A stretch of DNA of 64,000 bases from Candidatus Poribacteria bacterium (GCA_021295715.1 JAGWBV010000030.1:31204-95203), one strand, 5' to 3'; counted from the stretch's first letter, positions 24,959-34,012 are shown. Numbers and translations are program-made. The notes: generated from the letters alone by a model not told the origin.

Positions 24959-25957
24959 ATGAAAAATAAACTAACACCGAAAAATATCATCTTTGGCTTA
25001 GTGGTCTGTTTTCTACCCGTGTTGATGTACGGTATAGATGCGATATCGCTCTACTTGTCGCAGTATGATATTTACCTGAATCTCCCAAGTGGCGATTACA
25101 TGCTGCGGATTATTGTCCGCGCATATCTCTATATGCTCCTCGCTATCGGACTGAACATTGTATGTGGGTTCACAGGTCTCCTGGATTTAGGCTATGTCGG
25201 TTTTTATCTTATCGGTGGTTACACCGCAGGGCTCTTGATGGCACGACTTGGGGTGACTTATTGGATTGCGTTGCCTCTCGCTATAATTAATGGCGCGTTG
25301 TGGGGACTGTTGCGTGGCGCACCCACTTTACGACTCACGGGGGACTATTTCGCGATTGTCACCTTTGGATTCGCCGAACTGCTTTTCCGTATCGTGAAAA
25401 ATGAACAGTGGTTGATTGGCGCACCGAACGGACAACTTCGTGATATTCCGTCTCCTACTCTTTTTGGAGTAGCGTTCAACCAGAATTGGCACAATTACTA
25501 CCATATTCTTATCCTGTTACTCCTTGTCGTTTTTGTCACCTATCGACTGCAGCATTCTCGCGTCGGTAGAGCATGGGTCGCGATTCGTGAAGATGAACAG
25601 GCAGCAGAAAGTATGGGCATCAATGTCGGTCGCTATAAATCATTGGCGTTTGCCGTGAGTGCGGCAATCGGAGGGTTAGGTGGTGGTTTCATCGCGCAAT
25701 TCCAGGTTAACATTAGTGCACCTTTCTTTGAATTTTGGGAATCAATCCTCATCCTCTGTATGGTCGTCCTCGGCGGGATGGGAAGTATAAGAGGAGCAAT
25801 AATAGGCGCAGCGATCCTTGGATCGTTGGGTGAGATTCTGAGGCCCGGTTTCATTATTCCATATCAATTTGGCAATGCCCGCTATCTTATTTTTGGAATT
25901 ATTCTTATCCTCTTAATGCGTTTCCGTCCAGGTGGATTAACGCTCAAAAAAGCTTAA
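24959..25957 (+). CDS. livM: Branched-chain amino-acid type ABC permease, LivM
   Basis: 332 residues from the ATG at 24959, one base after the livH stop; an open extension upstream overlaps livH and is not used. 'GLNIVCGFTGLLDLGYVGFYLIGGY' and 'TLRLTGDYFAIVTFGFAEL' are the family blocks, in outline. It pairs with LivH as the channel. Spacing indicates translational coupling. The gene is followed by a run of degenerate repeats rather than by livG/livF, which normally complete the operon. Confidence 0.92.
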   Translation: MKNKLTPKNIIFGLVVCFLPVLMYGIDAISLYLSQYDIYLNLPSGDYMLRIIVRAYLYMLLAIGLNIVCGFTGLLDLGYVGFYLIGGYTAGLLMARLGVTYWIALPLAIINGALWGLLRGAPTLRLTGDYFAIVTFGFAELLFRIVKNEQWLIGAPNGQLRDIPSPTLFGVAFNQNWHNYYHILILLLLVVFVTYRLQHSRVGRAWVAIREDEQAAESMGINVGRYKSLAFAVSAAIGGLGGGFIAQFQVNISAPFFEFWESILILCMVVLGGMGSIRGAIIGAAILGSLGEILRPGFIIPYQFGNARYLIFGIILILLMRFRPGGLTLKKA

Positions 25958-25962
25958 TAGTC

Positions 25963-26066
25963 GTCAGCTATCAGCTATCAGTTCCCATCGAAAATAGTTA
26001 TTCTACTCGTGAGGATTTAAACCGTTCACAGCGGAGCTTGAAAACTATAGCTATTCCTGCTGACCT
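25963..26066. repeat. Degenerate TCAGCTATCAG / GCTGACNG repeat tract
   Basis: Words such as GTCAGCTATCAGCTATCAG and CCGCTGACCGCCGGCTGCCGACTACTGACTGCC follow each other in the space between the convergent livM and vWA genes. The right part continues into the vWA gene and encodes its last residues. The same kind of tract recurs near 30150, 34020, 36515, 39070, 44330, 48075, 49290, 51130, 51330 and 52130. Confidence 0.55.
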
Positions 26067-27086
26067 CTATCCCGCTGACCGCCGGCTGCCGACTACTGAC
26101 TGCCATCTCTCACAAATAAGCAGGACCAACGCCACCACCACGAACAACTGGAAGCGTTCCTGATATTCACCATCCGATCGGATCCTGAATTTCTGTTTTT
26201 CGAGTCGTGCCAAGTCTGCCGTTAACTGGGCAATCCCTGTATTCACGTGATAGTAACGACCGTTTCCAGCTTCAGCAATTTCCCGCAGTTGATTTTCATC
26301 CAACGCTGTTAGGACGAGTTGTCCGTTGGCATCGCGCTTGTAAGGGGCAGTTGCCATGGCAGTGTCTTGCGGAAGTGGAATAGGTACAGGGCGGACAGCG
26401 TTGCCAATACCGACACAATAGATATGCACACCCTTCTGGGTCGCCGTTCTTGCTGCTTCAATAGCCTCCTCACCGTGATCCTCTCCATCTGTGAACAGAA
26501 TCAGGACCTTCTGTCCTCCGAAGTCGACATCTACTGTTGTATCGTTCTGATTTGAGCTGAGTCGAGTGGTTGCTGTTTCAATGGCATTGCCGATACGGGT
26601 CCCGCTGTGGGTAAGCGTTTCGGCAGTTATCGCTTCCAAGAACTCTCTGAGAGTCGCAGTATCACTCGTCAAAGGACATACCACGAAACTCGCTTCAGCA
26701 AAGTAGAGTAATCCGACTCGGTCGCCTTTCAGTTCCTCTAATAGTGAAAACATAACCTCCTTCGCATCAGTCAATCGTCGAAGGGATTCTTCATCTTCGG
26801 CGAGCATACTCGTCGAAATATCCAATGCGAGCATGACATCTAATCGTTCCGAAACCGGTTCAGGTTTGGCACCCCACTGCGGACGCGCGATTGCAAATAT
26901 TAGGAAGCAATAACTCAACAGCAACAATCCCGCTTGAATTCTATGTCGATGGAGATGCGCTGGATCCACATTGCTGTAGAATCGCAGCAGTGCTTTCCGT
27001 TTCTGTTGTAACCCAAAGAGAAGCAACAGTGCCAATAGTGGCACTACCCATAATAAGTGGAGAAATTCAGGATGGGCAAAACGCAT
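26067..27086 (-). CDS. BatA-like von Willebrand A domain membrane protein
   Basis: 339 residues. Two N-terminal membrane helices (about 9-24 and 52-68), a vWA domain with a complete MIDAS start D89-I-S-T-S93 and 'LFTDGEDHGEEA' later, then a C-terminal helix ('LFVVVALVLLICERW'). This layout is that of BatA/BatB proteins, periplasmic-facing or cytoplasmic scaffolds usually encoded next to a MoxR ATPase and a DUF58 protein. Neither partner is adjacent here. The last ten residues ('SVVGSRRSAG') are translated from the dispersed GCTGACNG-type repeat, so the natural stop has apparently been replaced. The start is preceded by AATTAAAA, like the tail of the leader element. Confidence 0.8.
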   Translation of the reverse strand: MRFAHPEFLHLLWVVPLLALLLLFGLQQKRKALLRFYSNVDPAHLHRHRIQAGLLLLSYCFLIFAIARPQWGAKPEPVSERLDVMLALDISTSMLAEDEESLRRLTDAKEVMFSLLEELKGDRVGLLYFAEASFVVCPLTSDTATLREFLEAITAETLTHSGTRIGNAIETATTRLSSNQNDTTVDVDFGGQKVLILFTDGEDHGEEAIEAARTATQKGVHIYCVGIGNAVRPVPIPLPQDTAMATAPYKRDANGQLVLTALDENQLREIAEAGNGRYYHVNTGIAQLTADLARLEKQKFRIRSDGEYQERFQLFVVVALVLLICERWQSVVGSRRSAG

Positions 27087-27221
27087 TTTTAATTATCCGC
27101 AAGGCGCGAAATGAGGTGCTTGGTTTGTTGACGTTTTTCTTTCATATCCGCTTGCGCCGTTGTTGCAAGCTGCCGTCTTAAGCTAATTTTCGTAACCGTA
27201 ATGCCAGTTTGAGAATAAATC

Positions 27222-27341
27222 TGTAGGTGTTTTTGCTTGGATATTTCTTCAGATAGATGGAATGCACGCAATCGTTCAAACGTCCTTTGCGCAAGCCTCT
27301 ATAGGAAACCTGCGGTACAATACCCGCAAGGAAAATTAAAA
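27222..27341 (-). repeat. Composite dispersed repeat 3' of the nuclease gene
   Basis: Contains GTAGGTGTTTTTGCTTGGAT, a piece of the CAAAAACAC/AGCCTGC repeat family, and then CCCGCAAGGAAAATTAAAA (27323-27341), a copy of the leader tail. The tail overlaps the 3' end of the nuclease gene and supplies its TAA stop. Confidence 0.5.
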
Positions 27342-28325
27342 TAGGATGGAGTTACGGACGCGTTCAAAAATCTCAATCGCATAGTCGAGATGTGCTTTAG
27401 AGGCAATGTTAAAAGAGACACCGAAATTCTTGACTGTTACATTGGGCAAATTAGCTCTGCACTCAACTATATGGAGCGGTGTGAAGTCACCGTGGACATC
27501 AACCCGGAAGTGGGTTGCCCTTCTCGACGGATACATATCAAGCCACCAGTGTCCCCCAAAAGTCATTCTCAGTTTCGCGATGCGAGGTCGAAGTGTTGCA
27601 CCGCACGCCTCGACGTATTCCACAAATTCATGGGCAATTTGCAAGAGTTCCTCGTTCTCCTGTAGCATCTCAAGGAACAATGCGAGTGTCATAAATTGCT
27701 GAGTGGTGTGTCCGTAACTTCGTTCTTCCTCCTTGACGACTGTCCCACCGAGAACGGTCTCGGTGGCGACCAAGATTTCATCAGGGGCATGGTAGGAAAA
27801 ATAAGAGATATAGGTGAGATCAAGTCCCAGAGCCCGTAGATATTCTGCGACCTCTAAGACGCGCGGGTCTACTCCCTCGGAAACAAGCACCAACCGCTGT
27901 TTTTGATTGAATGCCGATTTCCGAATATCGCCGGGTTCGTATCCAAAGAACTCACTATGTAGCGCAGTGAGGGAGGAGAATTCTTTGCCCTGTTGTCGGC
28001 ACCAGCGGTACGCGAGCGTCTCCAGCTCTGTAAAAGAAAGTTGAGAAACCCCGGCGGCATACTCTAAAATCTGTGTGATTGCGGTTCGAGAGGGCTTTCC
28101 GCGCTTGAGTTCAATAATCACACAATTGCCCTGTCGGTCGAGTGCCAGCAGATCAATTTTCTGTTTTGATGTACTCAGTGGCGGTTGCCGACTGATAACG
28201 CAAAGCGGTTCACCGAGGACCAGCGTTGCGTCCTTTTCGAGCAGATCTTCGAAGTCGCGTTCCTCACCAAAACGCAAAGGTTCAAGTTTTCCAAATTTCC
28301 GGTCTTCCCAACGATAAACTTCCAT
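27336..28325 (-). CDS. PD-(D/E)XK nuclease-like protein, NucS-related core
   Basis: 329 residues. The N-terminal third has the restriction-nuclease core: D58 ('QKIDLLALD'), E72-x-K74 ('VIIELKRG') and Q85 in the following helix ('TQILEYA'), the arrangement seen in NucS/DUF91 and related nucleases. Residues about 130-190 hold a second alpha/beta unit ('RLVLVSEGVDPRVLEVAEYLRALGLDLTYISY' in outline), and residues 210-329 an unknown C-terminal domain that looks like a DUF-type DNA- or protein-binding fold. It may cut or sense damaged or mismatched DNA. No restriction-modification or toxin partner is beside it. The TAA stop comes from a repeat copy. Confidence 0.7.
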   Translation of the reverse strand: MEVYRWEDRKFGKLEPLRFGEERDFEDLLEKDATLVLGEPLCVISRQPPLSTSKQKIDLLALDRQGNCVIIELKRGKPSRTAITQILEYAAGVSQLSFTELETLAYRWCRQQGKEFSSLTALHSEFFGYEPGDIRKSAFNQKQRLVLVSEGVDPRVLEVAEYLRALGLDLTYISYFSYHAPDEILVATETVLGGTVVKEEERSYGHTTQQFMTLALFLEMLQENEELLQIAHEFVEYVEACGATLRPRIAKLRMTFGGHWWLDMYPSRRATHFRVDVHGDFTPLHIVECRANLPNVTVKNFGVSFNIASKAHLDYAIEIFERVRNSILF

Positions 28326-28414
28326 TTTTAATCATTGTCCCGCAAGCCTATAGAGGCTTGCGCTATTGTGATTTATGTGATATCTTCATGGAAATGAAGA
28401 TATGTGTGGTTATT

Positions 28415-30097
28415 CTACACATTAAAATTTAACCAACGGATACGTTCCCGATAGGTCTCGACCTCTGCTGTGATTCGGGTATCATTCCAATTGTTTTTCT
28501 TGCCCAAAAATTGCGCAATTTGCGGTGCTATATCAACACCTTGACCCGGTGTCCAACCGATCCGTGTGCGTCGCCAGAGAACATCTTCGAGTGTGATCGC
28601 CATTTCACCCCAATAGGCATAGAGAAGTTCAGCTTTTATGAAGGGAAGGGAGGGTGTTACGGGTTCCGCAAGCGTCGCATCTTCGGTGATGAATTTTTGG
28701 ATCGTGCTATACCCTTCGCCATATCGTTTAACGAGACGCTCCGCATCAGCCCCCGATGCCGCTCCGATTGCATTTGGCAATGGATAAGTGGCAGTTTTAC
28801 AGGCGCGTGGGACCTTTAAAAATGCGGCAAGGTGGTTCACGGTCTCTTCCGCCATCTGACGGTGTGTCGTTAGTTTTCCACCATAGAGATACATTATCCC
28901 GCTTGGACTCTCTGTGATTAAATGTTCCCTTGAAACAAAACCGGTTTTTGCGAATCCGTGCGAGTGCCGGTTCGCGGCGATAAGAGGTCGAGTACCAGCA
29001 TACGCTGCGATGATAGAATCCTTATTGAACGTCTTTTCCGGGAAGATTCGCTGTGTTTCCGAGAGCAGATACGTCACCTCATTCGCTGATGGGCGGACGG
29101 ATGCCAATTCCTCTTCTGGTGTTGTTTCAGTGGTGCCGACAATGGAGGTGTTGTGGGCACCGGGTAAAATAAAAATGACTCGCGGATTCCGTCTCTGCTG
29201 CTTATCCACCTTCGTGAAAGTTATCAGACCGTAAGCACCATCCTTCTCTTTTCCGCAGCGCGGTAAGAGGAGATGGATCCCTTTCGCGTTTTCTATCAAC
29301 AAACGCGATGTGCCGTCGTAACTCGGATCTTTACACCATATATGGTCGCTCCAAGGTCCCGTTGCCGATACAATTTTCCGTGCCGAAATCTCAAAACGTT
29401 GTCCAGAGATAACATCTTCAGCCGCTATCTTGTACATCCCGTCCTCGACATTGGCAGTCTCCGGTTGTCCGACAAAATCAAGAAAACGTATGTAGTTTGC
29501 GACAATTGCCCCGTGTTGATGGGCGTTCTTGAGTGTCGCCAGCGTCAACCGTGCATCATCGACCATGCTATCCCATAACAAGACACATCCCTTTAAGGAA
29601 TTTGTGGCTATAGGTCCGACAAGATGCTGTATCTTTTGAACATCGCGAATCGCTATTGACTTCTCCGTTTCATCCGTTTTAGAGAGGCGATTGTAGTAAT
29701 GCGCAGCGAGTTGCATGCCTGTCAACGGATACGGATCGCCTTTGTAGCAAAGAAGTGCTAACGGGATAGGCTTCACCAGATTCGGCGCGATCCGGCGAAG
29801 GATTTCACGTTCCCTGCGTGAATTTTTGACGAGTTCGATGTCACGCTTAAGCAGATAGCGAAATCCGCCATGGACGAGTTGGGACGTAGCACTACTCGTC
29901 CCGTTTGCGAAATCGCCTTGCTCAATCAAGCCGGCTTTTATGCCACCGTTGAGTGCAAGATCTCGGATTAAACCCGCACCGACAATACCACCACCAATAA
30001 CTAATACGTCTAACAGTTCAGTCTTGAAAATTTCTATATTCTGGGCGCGAGTCCGAACTGAAAATTCCGCTTTTTTAATTACGGGGCCTCCTAACAT
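28415..30097 (-). CDS. glpD: FAD-dependent glycerol-3-phosphate dehydrogenase
   Basis: 560 residues. The Rossmann/FAD motif 'DVLVIGGGIVGAGLIRDLALNGG' in outline at about 31-52, 'TSSATSQLVHGGFRYL', and 'YAGTRPLI' near residue 370 are hallmarks of GlpD. It oxidises glycerol-3-phosphate to dihydroxyacetone phosphate at the membrane and passes electrons to quinone. The start is uncertain: ATG 30097 has no ribosome site before it, while a perfect TTAGGAGG lies just after it (30094-30087), seven bases ahead of an ATT codon. No other glycerol genes are nearby. Confidence 0.92.
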   Translation of the reverse strand: MLGGPVIKKAEFSVRTRAQNIEIFKTELLDVLVIGGGIVGAGLIRDLALNGGIKAGLIEQGDFANGTSSATSQLVHGGFRYLLKRDIELVKNSRREREILRRIAPNLVKPIPLALLCYKGDPYPLTGMQLAAHYYNRLSKTDETEKSIAIRDVQKIQHLVGPIATNSLKGCVLLWDSMVDDARLTLATLKNAHQHGAIVANYIRFLDFVGQPETANVEDGMYKIAAEDVISGQRFEISARKIVSATGPWSDHIWCKDPSYDGTSRLLIENAKGIHLLLPRCGKEKDGAYGLITFTKVDKQQRRNPRVIFILPGAHNTSIVGTTETTPEEELASVRPSANEVTYLLSETQRIFPEKTFNKDSIIAAYAGTRPLIAANRHSHGFAKTGFVSREHLITESPSGIMYLYGGKLTTHRQMAEETVNHLAAFLKVPRACKTATYPLPNAIGAASGADAERLVKRYGEGYSTIQKFITEDATLAEPVTPSLPFIKAELLYAYWGEMAITLEDVLWRRTRIGWTPGQGVDIAPQIAQFLGKKNNWNDTRITAEVETYRERIRWLNFNV

Positions 30098-30172
30098 CGT
30101 TCTACAGAGAGGTATCGGTTACCGGTTACATCAGTCCGGGGTTTATCACAACCTCTGACAACTGACAATCGA

Positions 30173-31594
30173 CTACCGACGACTATTTATCGAATGACTG
30201 TGTAAAGAGACTTTGCGGATAGCCTCCAAAATTCCTGACACGGCACCTGCTACGGGTTCTGTTAACAACGGTAAAAATATAAGCTGCGAACAGGTCCTTT
30301 CGGTCACAGGTAAATCCCCGGGAGCATAGGTTTCAAACGTTCCGCCCATATCACTGGTGCAGAGGGCACCGCGACCGCCCATGTACATATCGAGTCCGTG
30401 TGTAAAGAGCGGTAAGGTATGTAGAAGCGGATACGGATTGCTATTCGTCGGAAACCTGCTCCCTGAAAATACAGGCACACCATCGCCAACAACAAGCGGA
30501 TAAGGGTTATTGTTTGCCAAAACACCCTCTTTTCGGAGAGCATCGGCGAATACGGGTGCCGATAGACCATGCATTTCTTCCTCGTGATAGTGGATAGGAA
30601 ATCCAAAGAATCCGGCGGATTCAGCCCCTGGATATGTTTCAATAGGAGAGACTCCCGGAATTTCTCGCAACCCGTCGGAGATTTCTTGGATATAAGCACG
30701 GCGGTTTGCATTGAGTGTATCAAGTTTCTTCAGCTGCACGAATGCAATACCGATAGCGAGCGGATGTGCGCGAAATTTAACACCAAGTCCCATCGGTGGG
30801 AGATGTGTATAACGCAGTCCTTCCACTGTTTCTCCGACAACACCAGCCGGACGATTGACTTGCCCGAGCAGACAAGCCCTCTCAAAAACATTGACATCGT
30901 TGGTAGCAAGCATTCCACCTTCGCCGCCGCTAATGGGTTTACTGCCCTGCAAACTCCATGCCCCTGCGTGACCGATACTGCCGCACGGTATGCCTTTGTA
31001 AGAGGCACCGTGTGCATGAGAACAATCCTCTATGACCGGCACGCCTGTTTCTGCACTGAGTGCCATGAGTGCGTCCATGTCACACACATTACCCCACAGA
31101 TGCACCGCCACAATCGCCTTGGTTCGCGGTGTTATACGCCGGCGAACATCAGCGATGTCAATTAACAGCGTTCTCGGATCCACTTCACAAAAAACCGGCT
31201 TTGCCATCAACGTCAACGCTGGTGTAATTGAGCCCATCCACGTGTAGGTCGGACAGATAACCTCATCCCCCGGACCGACACCGAGTCCGAACATCGCGCT
31301 GTGTAGTGCGGCTGTGCCATTGGTAAGACTCAAGGCAAATCGGATCTGGTGGCGTTCTCGCCAAGTTCGCTCAAATTCTTGAACAGTCGCAGATACGCCG
31401 GAGAGTTCGTTCTGAAGCGTCATCTCGTAAACAACCTGAGCCTCTTCTTCTGTCACCTGGCTCCACTGCTCCAACTTCGGATAGGACGCATCAGGCGTTT
31501 TTTCAAAGACAGACACTCCACCCAAAACAGCAGGAAGATCGGTTTGGGTAGATTCATTTTCAAGATGAGATGACTTCGCTCTGTTTTTCTTCAT
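30173..31594 (-). CDS. DegT/DnrJ/EryC1/StrS family PLP aminotransferase
   Basis: 473 residues. PLP lysine K219 in 'GAWSLQGSKPISGGEGG', and D190 ('VIEDCSHAHGA') that holds the pyridine nitrogen. 'LSLTNGTAALHSAMFGLGVGPGDEVICPTYTW' in outline is the family N-terminal block. Members transaminate keto-sugars bound to nucleotides for lipopolysaccharide or antibiotic sugars, which fits the polysaccharide genes 3-10 kb away. It is about 70-90 residues longer than typical members, partly from an N-terminal extension (residues 1-45). The last residues ('HSHSINSRR') are encoded by the GCTGACNG-type repeat. Confidence 0.88.
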   Translation of the reverse strand: MKKNRAKSSHLENESTQTDLPAVLGGVSVFEKTPDASYPKLEQWSQVTEEEAQVVYEMTLQNELSGVSATVQEFERTWRERHQIRFALSLTNGTAALHSAMFGLGVGPGDEVICPTYTWMGSITPALTLMAKPVFCEVDPRTLLIDIADVRRRITPRTKAIVAVHLWGNVCDMDALMALSAETGVPVIEDCSHAHGASYKGIPCGSIGHAGAWSLQGSKPISGGEGGMLATNDVNVFERACLLGQVNRPAGVVGETVEGLRYTHLPPMGLGVKFRAHPLAIGIAFVQLKKLDTLNANRRAYIQEISDGLREIPGVSPIETYPGAESAGFFGFPIHYHEEEMHGLSAPVFADALRKEGVLANNNPYPLVVGDGVPVFSGSRFPTNSNPYPLLHTLPLFTHGLDMYMGGRGALCTSDMGGTFETYAPGDLPVTERTCSQLIFLPLLTEPVAGAVSGILEAIRKVSLHSHSINSRR

Positions 31595-31907
31595 GGGGAA
31601 TCATTGCTGCCTTTCCTTACAGGGCTATTCAGTTTTCCGTTTTTTTTTTCGCGTTTGGAGACCTCGGCCCGGTAGGTGCGGTTTTGCGGCGTACTCGCCC
31701 CGACGAGTGCCACACGCGCACTCGGCGTTGATTCATGCGATCTGTGGGAAGGGACACCGGATCCACCCAAAATCCCATAGTTGCTTAAAACTAAATGACC
31801 CTGCCTTCCTTAACCAATGCATTGTTTTAATCCGACACCTGTGTTATGCTAACAGGTATATTATAGGTAAACCTAATACCACGTATAATACCATGTTTTG
31901 AGGCTTT
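31595..31907. other. Divergent intergenic region
   Basis: Between the DegT gene and the BmpA-type permease. It contains a fragment of the variable-arm hairpin family (CCGGTAGGTGCGGTTTTGCGG at about 31670) without its right arm, and a TATAAT at 31884-31889 that could serve the permease although no good -35 lies before it. No gene recognised. Confidence 0.4.
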
Positions 31908-33035
31908 TTGTCAAATTTCAGCAGAGACATCAACAAAACCTTGAATATCCAAAAAGTGTTCGCGCCGCTGTTGCAGAACAGAGCATCCCAAGCCAAACAT
32001 CTGTTCGTTAACTTAATACCGTCCCTCCTTGCGCTTGCCGGGTTTTTTCTTTTGTGTGGGCTTGTGCTTCAGATACGCGGTCAGGATCCACTGGAATTCT
32101 ATAGCATTATCCTTGTGAGTGGATTTGCAAGTTTTGATGATTTCGGTTATGTCCTCTTTAACGCAACCCCACTTATATTTACAGGGCTTGCTGTCGCTAT
32201 CGGATACAAAAGCGGGCTGTTTAATATCGGTTGCGAAGGGCAGCTCTATATCGGAGCGTTCGCTGCCGCATGGATAGGCATACACCTGAATCTTCCTCCC
32301 TTTCTGCTGATCCCTTTCTGTATAGGTGGTGCAATGATTGCCGGTGCCGGGTGGGGCGCGATTCCGGGTCTCTTAAAGGCGAGATACGGCGCGCATGAAG
32401 TTATCAATACCATTATGATGAACTTCATTGCATTCGCCCTCATGAATTATCTTGTTACGTCCGTCTACCAAGAACCGGGTCAGATGATTCCGCAAACACA
32501 ACAGATTCACGAAGCGGCACGGCTCCCACGGTTGGCATCTTTCCTCCCCGTTCTCCCACACAGCAACCCGCTAAACGTGAGTTTCTTGCTCGCTTGCGCG
32601 TGTGCTGTATGCTGTTATATCTTCTTAACGTATACCCGTTGGGGATACGAACTCCGATTGGTAGGAAATGCAAGGGATGCTGCAGCTTACGGCGGCATAA
32701 ATCCCGGTGCTGTGACGATATGGGTGATGGCGTTGAGCGGTGCGATTGCAGGGTTAGCGGGTGTGGCTGAGGTCATGGGCTACCGCCATCGGTTTTTGGA
32801 TAATTTCTCATCAGGGTGGGGATTTACAGGGATCGCAGTTGCACTGTTAGGCAGAAACAATCCTTTCGGTATCTTGGTTGCTGCTATCCTGTTCGGATCG
32901 CTGAACAAGGTTGCCTTAGATATTGACATTCTGTTGGGAGTCCCGCGCGGTCTATTTCTTGCGGGTCAGGGCATGCTAATTATCTGGTTAGTTAGCATAG
33001 AAAGCATCTCGCGGAGAGGCACGAGAAAGTCCTAA
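31908..33035 (+). CDS. ABC permease, BmpA-dependent nucleoside/simple-sugar type (first)
   Basis: 375 residues with about nine membrane helices, of the BPD_transp_2 family that works with BmpA/Med lipoproteins (YufP type). 'FTGLAVAIGYKSGLFNIGCEGQLYIGAF', 'INTIMMNFIAFALMNYL' and 'GFTGIAVALLGRNNPFG' are family blocks, in outline. The start is TTG at 31908, the first codon after an in-frame stop, with AGG just ahead; a somewhat later start is possible. It forms the channel with the permease at 33182. Neither the ATPase nor the binding protein is adjacent. Confidence 0.85.
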   Translation: MSNFSRDINKTLNIQKVFAPLLQNRASQAKHLFVNLIPSLLALAGFFLLCGLVLQIRGQDPLEFYSIILVSGFASFDDFGYVLFNATPLIFTGLAVAIGYKSGLFNIGCEGQLYIGAFAAAWIGIHLNLPPFLLIPFCIGGAMIAGAGWGAIPGLLKARYGAHEVINTIMMNFIAFALMNYLVTSVYQEPGQMIPQTQQIHEAARLPRLASFLPVLPHSNPLNVSFLLACACAVCCYIFLTYTRWGYELRLVGNARDAAAYGGINPGAVTIWVMALSGAIAGLAGVAEVMGYRHRFLDNFSSGWGFTGIAVALLGRNNPFGILVAAILFGSLNKVALDIDILLGVPRGLFLAGQGMLIIWLVSIESISRRGTRKS

Positions 33036-33049
33036 CTCCCCTAACTGAA

Positions 33050-33181
33050 TCGCAAGGTAAATTTAAAAAGTAGCCTGCAACAATACGCAGAAATACCCAA
33101 GCAAAAACACGCAGGCGGGTCTACGGAAAGGCACTTCAGCCATCGAACCCACCTGATCGAACCGCAAGGTAAATTTAAAAA
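33050..33181 (+). repeat. Composite leader element before second permease
   Basis: Two copies of the tail CGCAAGGTAAATTTAAAAA (33051-33069 and 33163-33181) flank a hairpin unit: AGCCTGCAACAATACGCAG, AAATACCCAAGCAAAAACAC, then GCAGGCGGG, whose ends GCCTGC and GCAGGC pair. The second tail ends at the base before the permease ATG at 33182. Confidence 0.7.
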
Positions 33182-34012
33182 ATGATTCCAAGTACTATAC
33201 GAATGGCAACACCGTTGGGATTCGCCGCACTCGGCGGCATTTATTCGGAGCGCGCCGGGGTCATCAACCTCGCTCTTGAAGGTATGATGCTCATCGGGGC
33301 TTTCGGTTATGTTATCGGAACACAGGCTTCGGGTTCAGTATGGGTTGGACTGCTTGTGGGAACAGGCTTTGCGTTAGCATTGGCACTACTACACGCTGTC
33401 GCAACGGTTACTTTTCACGCGGAGCAGATTGTCACGGGAGTCGGTATCAACATCTTAGCATTAGGAATTACAGAGTACCTCTTACCGACGACTGAACAGG
33501 TAGGCGGTCTACCACACTGGGAGTTACCATTTATCGGTTCTTACAATTTCGTTGTCTATTTGTTACCGGTATTGATGGTAGCAAGTCACGTTCTTCTATT
33601 CAAAACCCCGTGGGGTTTGCGATTGCGCGCAGCAGGCGAATCAACAGAGGCACTTGCCGCACTCAGTCTGAGTCGGACGAAATGGCAGTATATCGGCGTT
33701 CTCCTAAGCGGCATCCTGGCAGGAACCGGCGGCTGTTTTTTAGCATCTGAAGTTCACTATTTCACAAAAGGGATGACAGCAGGACGTGGCTATCTCGCAC
33801 TCGCGGCTGTCATCTTCGGAAATTGGCGTCCTTTGAGCGGTATTGCAGCGTGCTTCCTTTTCGGATTCGCCACCGCTTTAGAACTCGCAAACCGATGGAA
33901 CATTCCCGGGCAATTGTTGAATAGTTTGCCGTATATCTTAACAATGGTTGTTCTGGCTGGGTGGGTAGGGACATCACGCCCACCTGCGAGTTTGGGGAAG
34001 ATGAAATCGTAG
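33182..34012 (+). CDS. ABC permease, BmpA-dependent nucleoside/simple-sugar type (second)
   Basis: 276 residues, about seven to eight helices, YufQ type. 'RMATPLGFAALGGIYSERAGVINLALEGMMLIGAF' in outline is the family start. It is the partner of the permease at 31908 and lies 146 bases after it, separated by the composite leader element whose last A-run touches this ATG. The element is thus the only visible source of a ribosome site (AAGG, 12 bases upstream). Confidence 0.87.
   Translation: MIPSTIRMATPLGFAALGGIYSERAGVINLALEGMMLIGAFGYVIGTQASGSVWVGLLVGTGFALALALLHAVATVTFHAEQIVTGVGINILALGITEYLLPTTEQVGGLPHWELPFIGSYNFVVYLLPVLMVASHVLLFKTPWGLRLRAAGESTEALAALSLSRTKWQYIGVLLSGILAGTGGCFLASEVHYFTKGMTAGRGYLALAAVIFGNWRPLSGIAACFLFGFATALELANRWNIPGQLLNSLPYILTMVVLAGWVGTSRPPASLGKMKS

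Noticed and set aside
31908-34012. Complete nucleoside ABC importer
   Set aside because: No ATPase or BmpA gene beside the permeases.
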